64,000 bases of DNA from Apostichopus japonicus (lineage: Eukaryota > Echinodermata > Holothuroidea > Aspidochirotida > Stichopodidae): NCBI RefSeq assembly GCF_037975245.1, contig NC_092567.1, forward strand, positions 12,850,876 to 12,914,875. The letters run 5' to 3'. The position numbers were made by a program, and so were the translations under genes. A model generated the notes under the pieces. That model had not been told where the DNA came from. It worked only from the letters and a program-made list of their open reading frames with translations, and did not search any database. Positions 30,231-42,399 of the stretch are shown here, in pieces (the first letter of the stretch is position 1; each line of letters opens with the position of its first letter).

Positions 30231-33200
30231 CTGGCAAAAAAAAAGAGAGGCAATTGAATGCAGTAACTACATATTATATCAAATTCATCAAGACAGTAAG
30301 ATGGCATGATTCAATATAAAGCCATTTTGATTTTATTTATAAATGTTTTGGTTTTCATTCATGCTTGTCAGTTAAATACAGTACAGATGTAATGTCTGTG
30401 TGTCTCTTTCAACATTTCCAAAGCAGAGAGAACTGTTTGCAGGACATATTCCACAAACACTAAGTCATTATTTACTTGCCTTGCATGATAGTGCAGCAAC
30501 ATTTTTCATTGTGTAGAACATTGTTTTTGATATTGTGTATTGAGGTCAAACAATTTGCCTGCTCATGCATCCCATTATTGTTTGGTATACAAATACAGTA
30601 GTGATGTTTTTGTTGGAAGTTTTATTTTTTTAGCATAGCTAGAATAATTGAGTGCCCTTTAATGCCACTGTCAGAACAGTTTACTGTACCTCCCTCAGGG
30701 ATTTTAATAGGCTCTCACGGTAGATGGCAGGAAAATTTGAGCCGTGCAAGTGACATTTCCAAGCTTGAATCTTTTACTAGGCTTGGTGAGTTAATTACAT
30801 AACACACAGGCTAACATTCCTGACTAATGACCGTGAAAGTCGAAGAAGTGGGTAGTGGCCAAAAATGGAAGGCATTCTTACTAAAGGGCGGGCGGATATT
30901 CAAACGGAGTAAGAACACAAGGCCAGCACCAGACCTGACAAGTATCGTTACAGCCTTCAGGAACGCCAAGGAGACCCGAAGGCACTGTACTAAAGGAGTG
31001 TAGCTCCTTAGACTAACAAGAAAAACGAGAACCCTAAGGTTTCGAAGCAATGATGGGGCCTTGAACAAGGAACAAAACACAGGCTTAAAGGGGGCTGTCG
31101 GCAAATCACCAGGACCCAACTAAAGCCTGACAGAAAAAAAGAGAACCCTGAGGTCTCGAAGTAAGAATAAAAGATCTTTAAGAACATGTTATGTACAGAA
31201 TGTCTAAACAACTTATACCCCAAAGACAGAGCTTCTGCCAAGGAAGCATTGGAGGAAAGGAAGGAGTCCAATGACAACTCACAATCCTTCTCTTGTAAAA
31301 GAACGAGGGATTACCAAATGTGAAGTCAAACTCCAGAGACTGGACATGACTAGCCCCATGGTCTAAGAAAAAGCTCCAGCCTAAGCTCTCAGGCCAACAA
31401 GTACTGTAGCTTAACACACAAAAAGTGATATATAGCCCAAAGCAAGGCTACACTAACATTGATCCAACGCTCAAATATTTGGTAAAACAATCATAAAGAT
31501 ACAGAGAACTGCTAATAAAGCAAAAAGCCTGTATTGAAAAGATCCTGCAAAGGCAAAAGCTCATAGAGCATAACTTAAGCACTGCACCCCCACATAGCAC
31601 CTATGTACTACTGTACCTCTTCCTTCCAAATCAACCATCCAAGAAAGGTTACAACTGTTTTTCTAGTGTTTTTAAATCTATTGGCATATTGTTGGTTTAA
31701 AAGTTTATGGTGAAGTTTCTGAGGGCAGCTGGGACCTGTAATCCAGATAACATCACCTGCATCAAGCACTGATCATAAATATCATGATAAATTTTGAAGA
31801 TTTTTGGTCATGATTTTTTCAGTAGATTTCCTGTCATGCCTGTCTTTTCTTTGTACAGGTATCAGTTGACAGTTGTGCAATCTTAGTTGTCTTTAGTGAA
31901 ATACAGTACTTAATATGTAGTAATCTTTTCTGTTATTAACAGTTGTTCATTTCACCCATGAAAGATACAGTACTGCCAGACACATTGTTACTTACTACAA
32001 ATATCCTAAAATTGCTTGTACAAAATCCCTTGTGGTCATCCACCATTAGGTGTTTACAGTATAGAATTTAATTTAAACCTTGTTTCCATATCCAGAAAGA
32101 ACAGTCTTCCTTTGTGAAAAATAGACACATTTTACCAACTTTGAGCTAGCAAATCCCTTTAAATAGTTATCCAGATCTATACATGACATTGCTTATTAAC
32201 TGTGAAATATTTGGGGGAAATGGCCAAGTATTGCACCATTTGAGTTAACCTGATGACCCCTTGAAATTCAGAGGGAGAAAGCCTTAAATATCAGGTTTAA
32301 GTGTGTGTATGTTTCAAGTAAGAGATTAACTCTGAAGCAGATTTCATTACCTGGATGCCAAGTTTGTTTTGTTGAAGACCTATAGAGCCCTCTTCACATA
32401 ACCAAACTGAACTGAGTTTTACCAAACTATGGTCACCAAAAGAAAATCATATCTTTGGAGAATTCACAGGTTAATTGTAGCTTTAATTTTGGAGTTATCA
32501 TGTTTAAAAGATTTTCAGCCTGTTGACCTCATGCAACGTTTGACCTCTAGCAATTTCAATAGGATTCTTGCGCGAAAAACAATACACTTCTTGTACTCAA
32601 TAAGACAGATCCACATACTGTACCAAGTACTGTATGAAGTTAAACCACCATTAACTTTGTGAGTTATATACCGTGTTTACAAGCAAGTGTCATGCATGCA
32701 GGCAAGCACACACATCACTATCGCTTTGATTCCTTTGGCATAGACTCCTTACATGCAACTGAACATGGAGAACAATGACCATTACAAATGTTTTAATAAC
32801 CACTTCGAACAGGTAGAAATTTTACAGTTGTATCACTAATATCAATCATGTCACTTCTCTGACTTAGAACATCAAGTGGTCTCCATTGCTTTTGTACTAT
32901 AGACTGTCAAACTCTTTTCACTGATGAAGGTGTTGCTCAATAGCAGATGTGATTGTTTTTAGACTGAGATTGCCCTTCAAGCATTGGTTTACCCAAGAAT
33001 TAATTGGTAACCATATCCCCACTGCAATGCTTACATTCTGGTAGTAAATATGTTTGAACAAGACCATACATAGTACTTTTGGTTCTATAATTTAGCATTG
33101 TTTGTTTAAACTGCACATGTTGTGCATGAGGTTGGCTTGCTATGCCATGGTTTTACAGTATATGTCAGTCTGGCCATGTAACATATGATGTGTCCCCTTT

Positions 33201-35566
33201 TGTTGTGAAGTAACATCAAATTTTTCAGTCAGCTAAGCTTGACCTAAGTTTGAATGTTCACACTAAAATAGATTTTGCTTTATGCAAGCAAAGCTTAGCA
33301 GTCAGAATACATTTGCAAGTTTTACAATAGAGTCACACACCCAATATATACAAAGTATAAACATTGTCACTGTGTTCTGAGTAGTCTAATTGTGAAACTA
33401 TGGTATACCATACAGTTGATGTGTAGGTTTAGATTTTACACTAACATAGTATTGTTACTAGTACTGTAGGATATTGAAATTTGTGTTCGCAGCACGCAAC
33501 GTCTTAAACTTGTTTGCGTCCTCTCCAAAAAACTTGCGACCCTGCAGTCCTCCATGAATCGTGCACTTTAATAAATACCTCTACAAGAACAAACAATACT
33601 TACAGTAGTTATAATGACCCCTGACAACATATTTGCTTGTGCACAAAGTTCTGTAGGCTACAGTACAGTATATTGATAGGCCTATAATATACAACAACAA
33701 AATTGCTGTCAATTTCAAAACGGTCAAGTTTACCATAGACTAGTACCAAATACTGTATGGTCTAGACATGTATTGCACACTACTGAACAGTATACAACTC
33801 CCTTACATAACTTCTGCAAAATGTTATCGGCTATGCACATGCTGTAAATGTCGGGAATCAATGTTAAGTCAAACAAATGCCTAGAGAGAAATTGCAATCT
33901 GAATAAAAATACTGCACATTTACCAGACTTAATTGCGCCTCTTAAATGATGTACTGTAAAACTATTATTTACAGATATCAACGACACAAGAACATACCCC
34001 TTAACAGCCTGGTACTTGCTCACAACTTTTATGAACCCTTTCCTAAGTTACAATTAACAGTTACCCAACTCCATTATGGAGATTTTCATGCTAACAATAT
34101 TAGACAATGCTGCTTTACCAAATTCTCGTGATTTGATTGGCTAATAGTCCCTACCGATTGTCTGGCAACATTCTTGCATTCTTGAACGAAGTACTGTAAG
34201 TTGTTTAACAACAATTACTTATAATGTTACTTTCACCTGTGTAGAGATAACAAAGTTTGTGGTTTAGGCTATCATATATGTGCACTCAAATATAATAACG
34301 TTAGGCCTTAAGTTGTTGTCTTGTATTGTTTTAGTTACATTTTGACAACAATCACTGGTGGTTCAAAGATGCACTTGAATTGTTTCTGAGACTATCACAT
34401 AATATTTTTAATCATTGTTTTGATCAGAAAATGTTATGAGTTAAGACAATCTATGAATTTTGTGGGAAGCTTACAGTACATCTCTGGTCCTGAAAATGAT
34501 ATTTCATCTCACAAATGTTTCTTCTCTCTGCATTAAGAGTTGCTAATTTTAAATGTGCATTCATACCCCAGTAGTTTCTGTTGCAAATTGTTTTGCGGTC
34601 TACTGTAATTGACCATATGCTTCAGTAAATTTTATTTTGGTGCAACATTCGTGTGTAAACTTCTCTACTTTTGAAAATTGACTTTATGATTTTTTAATCG
34701 ACATTGCGTAAAAAGCTATTCACATAGGCCTGTAATTTTCGTACAGATGATTGTTTGCAAAGTGCACAGGATACATGTTGGATCAGGTTTTGGTGATTTG
34801 CGCATGTGTAGTTGAAAATGAAGTTCGAACAGGCATATACTGTACATGTACATGCAGAGTAGTACAGTGATTTGTGTGGAATTTAGCAAGAGATATGCAC
34901 ACTGTAGCTACAGTGATTTTTGAAGTTGGTTGTTGGAAGCGCTGCAAGGTCAAAGCATGGAGCTACTGTACTACGGAGTTGGCCTGTAGGGAAGTTCAAG
35001 GGAGGAATGAAGGAGGGCGCTGGGGATTGAAAATTGTTTGAAACCGAAGGGTGGGCGAAAGGAGGGTGGGTCGGGCCGCCCCTGTCAAACAGGGAAGCTA
35101 AGGCACTGAGCCATCTGCCCTATACATTGTGTATAACCTTCACAAAGTATAGGCAGTGATACTACACTTCCCAAGTAACAGTAGGTAATACAATGAACGC
35201 AACTGGTGTTCGATAGGGACGCAAGCTTTTTTATATGGGACGCAAACTTTTGGTGGGCTTGCGTCCCTGGGAAGCAAACTTTATTTCACTAATAACATTA
35301 CTGTAGTTGGCATATCCCTTTGTACTGTTAGACCAGTGTCACAGATCCAACAAAACATATCACTTTATAATATGTGTTGCAAGTGGCTTAACGTCACAAC
35401 TTACAACAAATCAGGCAGATGTAGTACTAGTTTTAACTTAGGCTAGTCTATATGATAACGTGAATCAACTTTAGGCTTATAACGTTAGGCTAGCCCGGTG
35501 TAATACTTTTTAAGTCTAGGCCTATGTCTATGCTACACTTTGTGTACGAATAATGTCTCAATTTAC
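30231..35566. other. Intron or intergenic DNA with old repeats
   Basis: No coding exon is supported. 30830-31440 contains an internal duplication with GAGAACCCTAAGGTTTCGAA at 31028 and GAGAACCCTGAGGTCTCGAA at 31141, about 113 bp apart, part of an unidentified repeat. 32480-32690 is a copy of the TGACC-type 145-bp repeat family. The rest is AT-rich and unremarkable. Confidence 0.5.
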
Positions 35567-35741
35567 CATAAAGTTCGATTGTGGAGATGTCATTTATACT
35601 GCCGATCACGTCTACCATAACTCTAACACTAACAGATTGACCAGTGCCATGATCAACTGTCTGATATCTTCCGCATTCCGTTGGCAGTATAAAATGTTGC
35701 CCACTATTGTGTAGCACCAATGAATAAAGTCGGCTTCTCAT
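35567..35741 (-). CDS. Candidate upstream exon with short open frame
   Basis: From ATG 35741, 58 codons (start MRSRLYSLVLHNSGQHFILP, end INDISTIELY) plus one base, ending at a donor GTAAAT. Joined to the acceptor before 30230 the frame continues DDIDILDVV and stops at 30202-30204, 34 bp before the RASSF start. This would be a 67-residue upstream frame on the same transcript. The phases fit, but no family is recognised and the frame is open further 5' as well. It may instead be an exon of another gene. Confidence 0.35.
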
Positions 35742-35941
35742 ACCAGTGTTATATATATTATAGGTACCCTGAGCTCTCTCTAGCTACACATACATACAAC
35801 CTTTACCGCTTACACCCACGTCCCGGAAGTGTCATGCAAACTGTGCTATGCAGTGCAGAATATACCAGCGCCATGTATCAGAATAATCGAGGGCGCTTTA
35901 CTTTTAAAGAATTCCTTCGCTGAGTTGGATACGCCAAACCT

Positions 35942-37102
35942 ATGGCGTGCCATCAGTGTAAAATCGTAGGGAATCGACTTAAACCGATTTAAATCAACAT
36001 ATACCAATTTCCTTCGAATTATACCAGTTTCCAGCAGCATAAATTGACTTCTACCGATTTAAATATACATTTACCAGTTTAATTCTACATGCCATTTATT
36101 TAAATCGACAAATACCAGTTTAATTCGACATATCATCGATTTAAATCGACATATACCAATTTAAATCGATGATAAGAAAAATAAATCGGTATATGTCAAT
36201 TTAAATCGACATATAGGCCTATTAGTTTAAATCGATGATATGTCGAATTAAATCGGTATATGTCAATTTAAATCGACATACACCAATTTAATTCGACTTA
36301 CACCAGTTTAAATCGACATATACCGATTTAAATCGATGATATGTAAAATAAATCGGTATATGTCAATTTAAATCGACATCTACCTGTATTAATCGATGAT
36401 ATGTCGATTTAAATCGATTGAAGTCAATATCCTTGGACTTATACCAGTTTCTAGCAACTCAAATTGACATATACATATTTAAATCGACATATCATTTAAA
36501 TCGACCAATCGACCAATTTAAATCGATGATATGTAAACTTAATCGGTAGGCTATAGCCTATGTCGATTTAAATCGACATCTACCAGTTGAAATCGATGAT
36601 ATGTCGAATAAAATCAATAGAAGACGATTTCTGTGGAATTATACCAGTTTCTAGCAACTTAAATTGACACCTACCAATTTAATTCACGTTTCATAGATTT
36701 AGACTGGTAGATGTCGATTTAAATTGACATATACCGATTTATTTTACTTATCATCGATTTAAATTGGTATATTTCGATTTAAATTGACATATACCGATTT
36801 AATTCGACATATCATCGATTTAAACTAATATATGTCGATTTAAATTGACATATACCAATTTATTTTACTTTTCATCGATTTAAATTGGTATATGTCAATT
36901 TAAATAGATGATATGTCGAATTAAACTGCTATGTGATGATTTAAATCGACGATATGTAGAATTAAACTGGTATATGTAAATTTAAATAGGTAAAAGTCAA
37001 TTTAAGCTGCTTGAAACTAGTATAAGTCGAAGGAAATTGTTATATGTCGATTTAAATCGGTATATGTCGATTCCCCACGATTTGAGACTGATGGCCCGCC
37101 AT
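35942..37102. mobile_element. Foldback transposon with long terminal inverted repeats
   Basis: The left arm starts ATGGCGTGCCATCAGTGTAA. The inverse complement of the right end starts ATGGCGGGCCATCAGTCTCA. The two arms stay alignable for at least 200 bp (for example CAATTTCCTTCGAATTATAC against CAATTTCCTTCGACTTATAC). The flanks CCAAACCT (35934-35941) and ACAAACCT (37103-37110) look like an 8-bp target duplication with one mismatch. The interior is a run of alternating AT-rich half-palindromes of the type AAATCGACATATACCGATTT and its inverse. Long arms with an 8-9 bp duplication recall Mutator-like or foldback elements. No coding capacity. Confidence 0.8.
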
Positions 37103-37340
37103 ACAAACCTAAGCTAAAGCACCTTTTGAATATATGTACGTTAATAAATACGATTTTACGGAAGCTAAAAAGTGCGGTCAACATAAGAAAAACTTTGCCC
37201 CATCAGGTGACAGTTTTCAGGAAAATTCCTGACAGGAACTCAGTCTAATCATCCTAACTGACGTTATTTGATACTTTCTCATGTTATTTTTATCATCCTG
37301 AATTTGTATCCTAAAATTGAAGAAAAACATAGTGTAGATG

Positions 37341-38142
37341 TGATTGATCGGTACCGAACATTCGATTGAACAGTACCGAACATTCGATTGAACAGTGCCG
37401 CCCATTCGATTGATCAGTACCGCACATTCGTTTGATCTGTACCGCACATTCGATTGATCGGTACCGCACATTCGATTGAACGGTACCGCAAATTCTATTT
37501 ATCGATACAACACATTCGATTTATCGGTACAGCACATTCGATTGATAGGTACCGCACATTCGATTGATAGGTACCGCACATTCGATTGATCAGTACCGAA
37601 CATTCGATTCATCGGTACCGCACATTCGATTTATCAGTACCGCACATTTGATTGATCAGTACCGAACATTCAATTTATCGACACCGCATATTCGATTGAT
37701 CAGTACCGCACATTCGTTTGATCTGTACCGCACATTCGATTGATCGGTACCGCACATTCGATTGAACGGTACCACACATTCTATTTATCGATACAACACA
37801 TTCGATTCATCGGTACCGCACATTCGATGTATCAGTACCGCACATTTGATTGATCAGTACCGAACATTCAATTTATCGACACCGCATATTCGATTGATCG
37901 GTACCGCACTATCGATTTATAGGTACCGCACTTTCAATTTATCGGTACAGCACGTTCGATTGATCAGTACCGAACATTCGATTTATCGGTATCGCACATT
38001 CGATTAATCGGTAGACCACATTAGATTTATCGGTACCGCTCATTCGATTGATCTGTACCGCACATTCGATTAATAGGTACCGCACATTCGATTTATCGAC
38101 ACCACACTCTCGATTGATCGGTATCGAACTTTCTATTTATCG
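37341..38142 (-). repeat. 22-bp satellite, island B left part
   Basis: About 36 units in the orientation opposite to island A (read as GATTGATCGGTACCGCACATTC). It ends at the hAT insertion. Its last 8 bases, ATTTATCG, are duplicated on the other side at 41261-41268, so this part and 41261 onward were one array. Confidence 0.95.
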
Positions 38143-38317
38143 CATGGGCGTCAATCCAGGGGGGCGGGGGGACACGTCCCCCCCCCCCACATTTCGATGG
38201 GTGGTGGAAACAATACCAAATGTCCCCCACACATTTGGAAAAAGAGTAATGATGTGGCTATTTGGTTAAGACTTACGGTACACATCTCAGGATTCATATC
38301 ATCGAATATTAATCAAC

Positions 38318-38736
38318 TTGTTGCTTAATGGAGAATTCCACCCAGATCTCGTGAGTTGGTACCCTGAGCTCTCCGACAATCTTAAGCTTAGTCTGCCTTT
38401 CTTTCGAGGCCAGTTCCAGTCGTCGTCGGTTGAAGGGTTTAGACAAATATTCAAGTTGATGAATCCAGCGGTACGGGCTATGTTTGGTGAAGTCGAAGCT
38501 CTCTTGTGGTCCTCCTCGTCTCCTCCGCCAGTTCGACGGAAGCCGAGAGATACTTTAGTGTTTTGGGGCGTTTGAAAACATGGCTACGGAGCACCATGAC
38601 TCAACATAGGCTGAACCATGTGATGGTGTGCCATATTCACCGCGAACGTCTAGCCCAGTTGAAGCCTGAGGAGTTAGCAGAGAAGTTCGTTGGTTCCTCG
38701 GATTACGGACGCCGCATCTTCGGGCGATTCCAGTAG
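38318..38736 (+). pseudogene. hAT transposase C-terminal remnant (dimerisation region)
   Basis: Two frames joined by a frameshift near 38500. The first reads LSLPFFRGQFQSSSVEGFRQ and MNPAVRAMFGEVEALL. The second reads VSSASSTEAERYFSVLGRLK, then TWLRSTMTQHRLNHVMVCHI. The SSAS-ER-FS-L-R-KTWLR-TM...RL pattern is the conserved hAT C-terminal dimerisation domain. The catalytic and zinc-finger parts are missing. It belongs to the element at 38143-41260. Confidence 0.88.
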
Positions 38737-38935
38737 AAAAATAGTGCGCTCCGTCATTATCATAAGAGACAGCACATCATAGCTAGAGCCAAAGCTTGTA
38801 CATAGTTGTTGTTTAGTTGTAGATGGTGTTTCAAAGACGGTTCCCTTTCTCTAATATTGGGTAAATGAATAAGGGAGCATATTCCGTGGCAGCGCATCCC
38901 ATCTTATCTTGTTGTTTAGTGATACCGGGTACACG

Positions 38936-39874
38936 CAGGGACGTCGATAGAGGGGGGTGTGAGGTGTGGGGTGTCTCACCCCAAACTTAGTAAAACTGAC
39001 GATAGTTGGAAAATTGGAGTGCGACAGTCGGAATTTCCAACTGTCGCACTCTAGTTTATCTAGGCCTATTCATTTATTCCTGCGATTGTGCATGACCTAA
39101 AAATTGAACAATTTCGGTCAAAATTTACCTTGAATCTGTCATATTTACCACGTATTCCTTGCCACTTTGAGAAATTGTATCTCGCGATTATTATACTCCA
39201 CCGTACAAAGCTTCGTATGATTTTAAATACTCCAATCAAAAAATGCCTAGTAGAACTACCGCCATAGGCGTAGGAGCCCAATTGATTTGGGGGGAAGGGG
39301 TTGTAACGACTTGCCCGAAAGATATAACCAAAATTTTTCGCGCGCTAAGCGCGTTCCACATGTCTATGTGCATATCATATAGACATGCATCGATTTTTAA
39401 ATCGCATACAATGAACATACAATCATGTCCGTCTTATTACCCTTCCATATTGGTTAGAGTTATTTGGAAGTCGTTACAATATTAATGATAATAATAATAT
39501 AAGTTTAACTACTGAAAAAACACATTGCAAATTATCTTTCTTTCAGTAAGTGCCTGAAAAATTATCAGCATTTTGCCCGAAATTTCACAAAAATATTTGG
39601 TTAGGGTTGGTGGGGGGGGGGCTAATAAATTTGTGAAATGAGTGCCAGTGGGTACAAATGTATCGAAAAATAGTTCGGAACAAAAGTGCAGTCGCGAAAG
39701 ATTGGGTGTCTGACACTGACCGTATCGTAGACGAGTAGCGCGAGGGTGGGGGGTACAAAGCAGCAGTCGGCATTTTCTGGCTTCAAAACCCATCCAGTTG
39801 GATTTTCAGCCACTACACGCCCCCCCCCCCCTCCCCCGCCCCCTCTCCATCATCAGGCCTTAGCTACGTTGCTG
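38936..39874. mobile_element. Nested hAT-type element
   Basis: Starts CAGGGACGTCGATAGAGG and ends TTAGCTACGTTGCTG, with only short, imperfect terminal similarity (CAGGGACGT against CAGCAACGT). It is flanked by a perfect 8-bp duplication GGTACACG (38928-38935, 39875-39882). G- and C-rich runs lie near both ends. No transposase frame. Confidence 0.78.
39255..39620 (+). repeat. Related copy of the CATAGGCGTAGGAG element
   Basis: Begins CATAGGCGTAGGAGCCCAAT and shares with 14992-15437 the blocks GACTTGCCCGAAA, ATATAACC, AAAATTTTTCGCGCGC and a terminal G tract. The right inverted end is not found, so this copy may be truncated or may be part of the element at 38936. Confidence 0.6.
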
Positions 39875-40453
39875 GGTACACGGTGGTTACATAATACGCT
39901 CCGACCAGAATTCACCCTATAACCAGATGCAGATCCACCTAGCAACCGAGGTAACTTGCGTGAGTACTCCAACGAACAACCACTGATATGTTTGGATGCC
40001 TTCATCACTTTAGCCACCACTCACATGGGTCCTATTCTAAGTCTGACGATACATGCGCATGTGTGAGGTCCTGAAAACATATAAAAGTGGTTTGTCTTGC
40101 CATCCTTGTTTCAAATTTCATAGAAATGTATTCTCTTAGACCTAGCAAAACATTTAAACTGACACAGTCCCATTGGGAGTGTGTCACGGGTGGTATTAAA
40201 AGTCATTGGTGGTCTAACATGCTGGCGTAGGACGACTTTTGGCCAAATTTGCGCTAAGCTCACTATACGAACTCGGATCTGGGCTGTGCCTAACTAGTTA
40301 GTTATTTAAATTATTAATAATGGCGTATGAGGAAATGCACCAATTTTGTGGTATGGCTCCCAGGACGGCAAGTCGAGAAACTCACATGCAGTCGCGGCGG
40401 ATAGCTTCCTTCGCCTATATGTCCGGGACATTTGGGACATCGTTCCTACAGGC

Positions 40454-40757
40454 CAGGGGTGGGCAACTACGGCCCGCAGGCCAGTGATTTTTTACATCAT
40501 CACAAAAAATGAACTAGCTGCCTAGAATTTATCTGCGCTTATGATGTTGTCAGGTAGGTCTATTATCACCATTAATTAGCAACTGGACTGCATTGACATT
40601 ATGTTTTTGTGAATACAGATTAGTACACACACCTATTGCTTGAACGTCCCCGGAAGCAAAGGTTTGAAATCAACAGCAGGTCGTTGGTTAGGTGCGGCCC
40701 TGTCTTTCGCTTCTAAAATCTGGCCCATTCATTCAAAAAGGTAGCCCTGCACCCCTG
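40454..40757. mobile_element. hAT MITE (304 bp)
   Basis: Left end CAGGGGTGGGCAACTACGGC, a form common among hAT elements. Right end CCCTGCACCCCTG. The flanks CTACAGGC and CTTTAGGC are an 8-bp duplication with two mismatches, so this is an older insertion. No coding capacity. Confidence 0.75.
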
Positions 40758-41099
40758 CTTTAGGCCTATATCTGAGGCCCTGGGGTCATTCCTTGACCGA
40801 CTTGGTGCAATATAATGTGCCCATTTCGAAGTAAATGTATTCACAGATTGTTAGTTGCCATGGGTTTGAACAATTGAGGGGTATTCTATCCTGAAACATA
40901 TGGCAAAATGGGGCTGGGGTTCCAGTTCGCCGCATCATTTGTCAACTTGCACCGGGTTCTAATGTTCATGTCAATTGGAATCACTAATAAAATAAATAAT
41001 CCACCAAAAATGAAGGTCGCATGAACTTTATTGCAGATTTCCTGAGTGACGAATTTGTAATTTTTTCACCCGAAATCACGCAACTAGATGGCTGCTATC

Positions 41100-41190
41100 C
41101 AGCCATCTCCAGCGATCTGACAGGTATTGAAATCTGAAATTTGCTTGGTACGCTGCGCGCCAACCGATAGTGGCGCTCCGCTTAGATAGT
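41100..41190 (+). repeat. Shared 3' subterminal module, copy f
   Basis: CATCTCCAGCGATCTGACAG at its start and GTGGCGCTCCGCTTAGATAG at its end. It lies 70 bp inside the right end of the 38143-41260 hAT element, downstream of its transposase remnant, which identifies this side as 3'. Confidence 0.8.
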
Positions 41191-41783
41191 ACTAACGGCC
41201 GGAATACTCGAATCGATTACGCCCCCCCCCCCCCACGTTTCAATCGGATTGACGCCCCTGATTTATCGGTATCGCACATTCGATTTATCGGTATCGCACT
41301 TTCTATGGATCGGTTCCGCACATTCGATTGATCGTTACCGAACATTCGATTTATCGGTACCGCACATTCGATTGATCGGTACCGAACATTCGATTGATCG
41401 GTACCGCACATTCTATTTATCGGTAACGCACATTCGATTTATCGGTACCGCACATTCCATTTATCGGTACCGCACATTCATTTGATACGTACCGCACATT
41501 GATTGATCTGTACCGCACATCGGATTGATCGGTACAGCACATTCTATTTATTTGTACCGCATATTCGATTTATCGGTACCGCACATTCGATTTATCGGTA
41601 CCGCACATTCGACTTATCGGTGCCGCACATTCGATTGATCGGTACAGCACCTTCAATTTATCGGTTTCGAACATTCGATTTATCGGTACGGCACATTCGA
41701 TTTTTTCGGTACCGCACATTCCATTTGTCGATACCGCACATTCGATTGATCGATACCGCACATTCGATTTATCGATACCGAAC

Positions 41784-42399
41784 ATGAGATTTATCGGTAC
41801 CGCACATTCGATTGTTCGGTACCGCACTTTCGATTTATCGGTACCGCACATTCGATTGATCGGTACAGCACATTCGCTTGAGCGGTACCAAACATTCGAT
41901 TTATCGGTACCGCACATTCGATTGATCAGTACCGAACATCCGATTTATCGGTTCCGAACATTCTATTTATCGGTACCGCACATTCGATTGATTGGTACCG
42001 CAACTTCGATTTATCGGTATCGCTTATTCGATCAATAGGTACCGCACATTCGATTTATCGGTACCGCACATTCGATTTATCGATACCGAACATGAGATTT
42101 ATCGGTACCGCACATTCGATTGTTCGGTACCGCACTTTCGATTTATCGGTACCGCACATTCGATTGATCGGTACAGCACATTCGCTTGAGCGGTACCAAA
42201 CATTCGATTTATCGGTACCGCACATTCGATTGATCAGTACCGAACATCCGATTTATCGGTTCCGAACATTCTATTTATCGGTACCGCACATTCGATTGAT
42301 TGGTACCGCAACTTCGATTTATCGGTATCGCTTATTCGATCAATAGGTACCCCACATTCGATTTATCGGTACCGCACATTCGATTGATCGGTACAGCAC
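41784..42399 (-). repeat. 308-bp direct tandem duplication inside the satellite
   Basis: 41784-42091 and 42092-42399 are near-identical, including the rare variant CATGAGATTTATCGG at the start of each. The offset is 308 bp, 14 units. This is a recent unequal exchange. Confidence 0.88.

Larger units (their letters stand above)
38143..41260 (+). mobile_element. hAT transposon inserted in the satellite
   Basis: Ends: CATGGGCGTCAATCC on the left and GGATTGACGCCCCTG on the right (inverse complement CAGGGGCGTCAATCC). They match except at two positions. The perfect 8-bp duplication ATTTATCG (38135-38142, 41261-41268) comes from a satellite unit. It carries a remnant of a hAT transposase C-terminus on the plus strand, a nested hAT (38936-39874) and a MITE (40454-40757). 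Without these it is about 1.9 kb, so it is internally deleted. Confidence 0.92.

Noticed and set aside
34990-35120. tRNA-like or SINE-like sequence on the minus strand (GGGCAGATGGCTCAGTGCC)
   Set aside because: It resembles a tRNA A box, but no proper B box is found at normal spacing and no cloverleaf can be drawn.
38928-39882. Reading the element at 38936 as part of the 38143 hAT
   Set aside because: The perfect GGTACACG duplication on both sides marks it as a separate later insertion.
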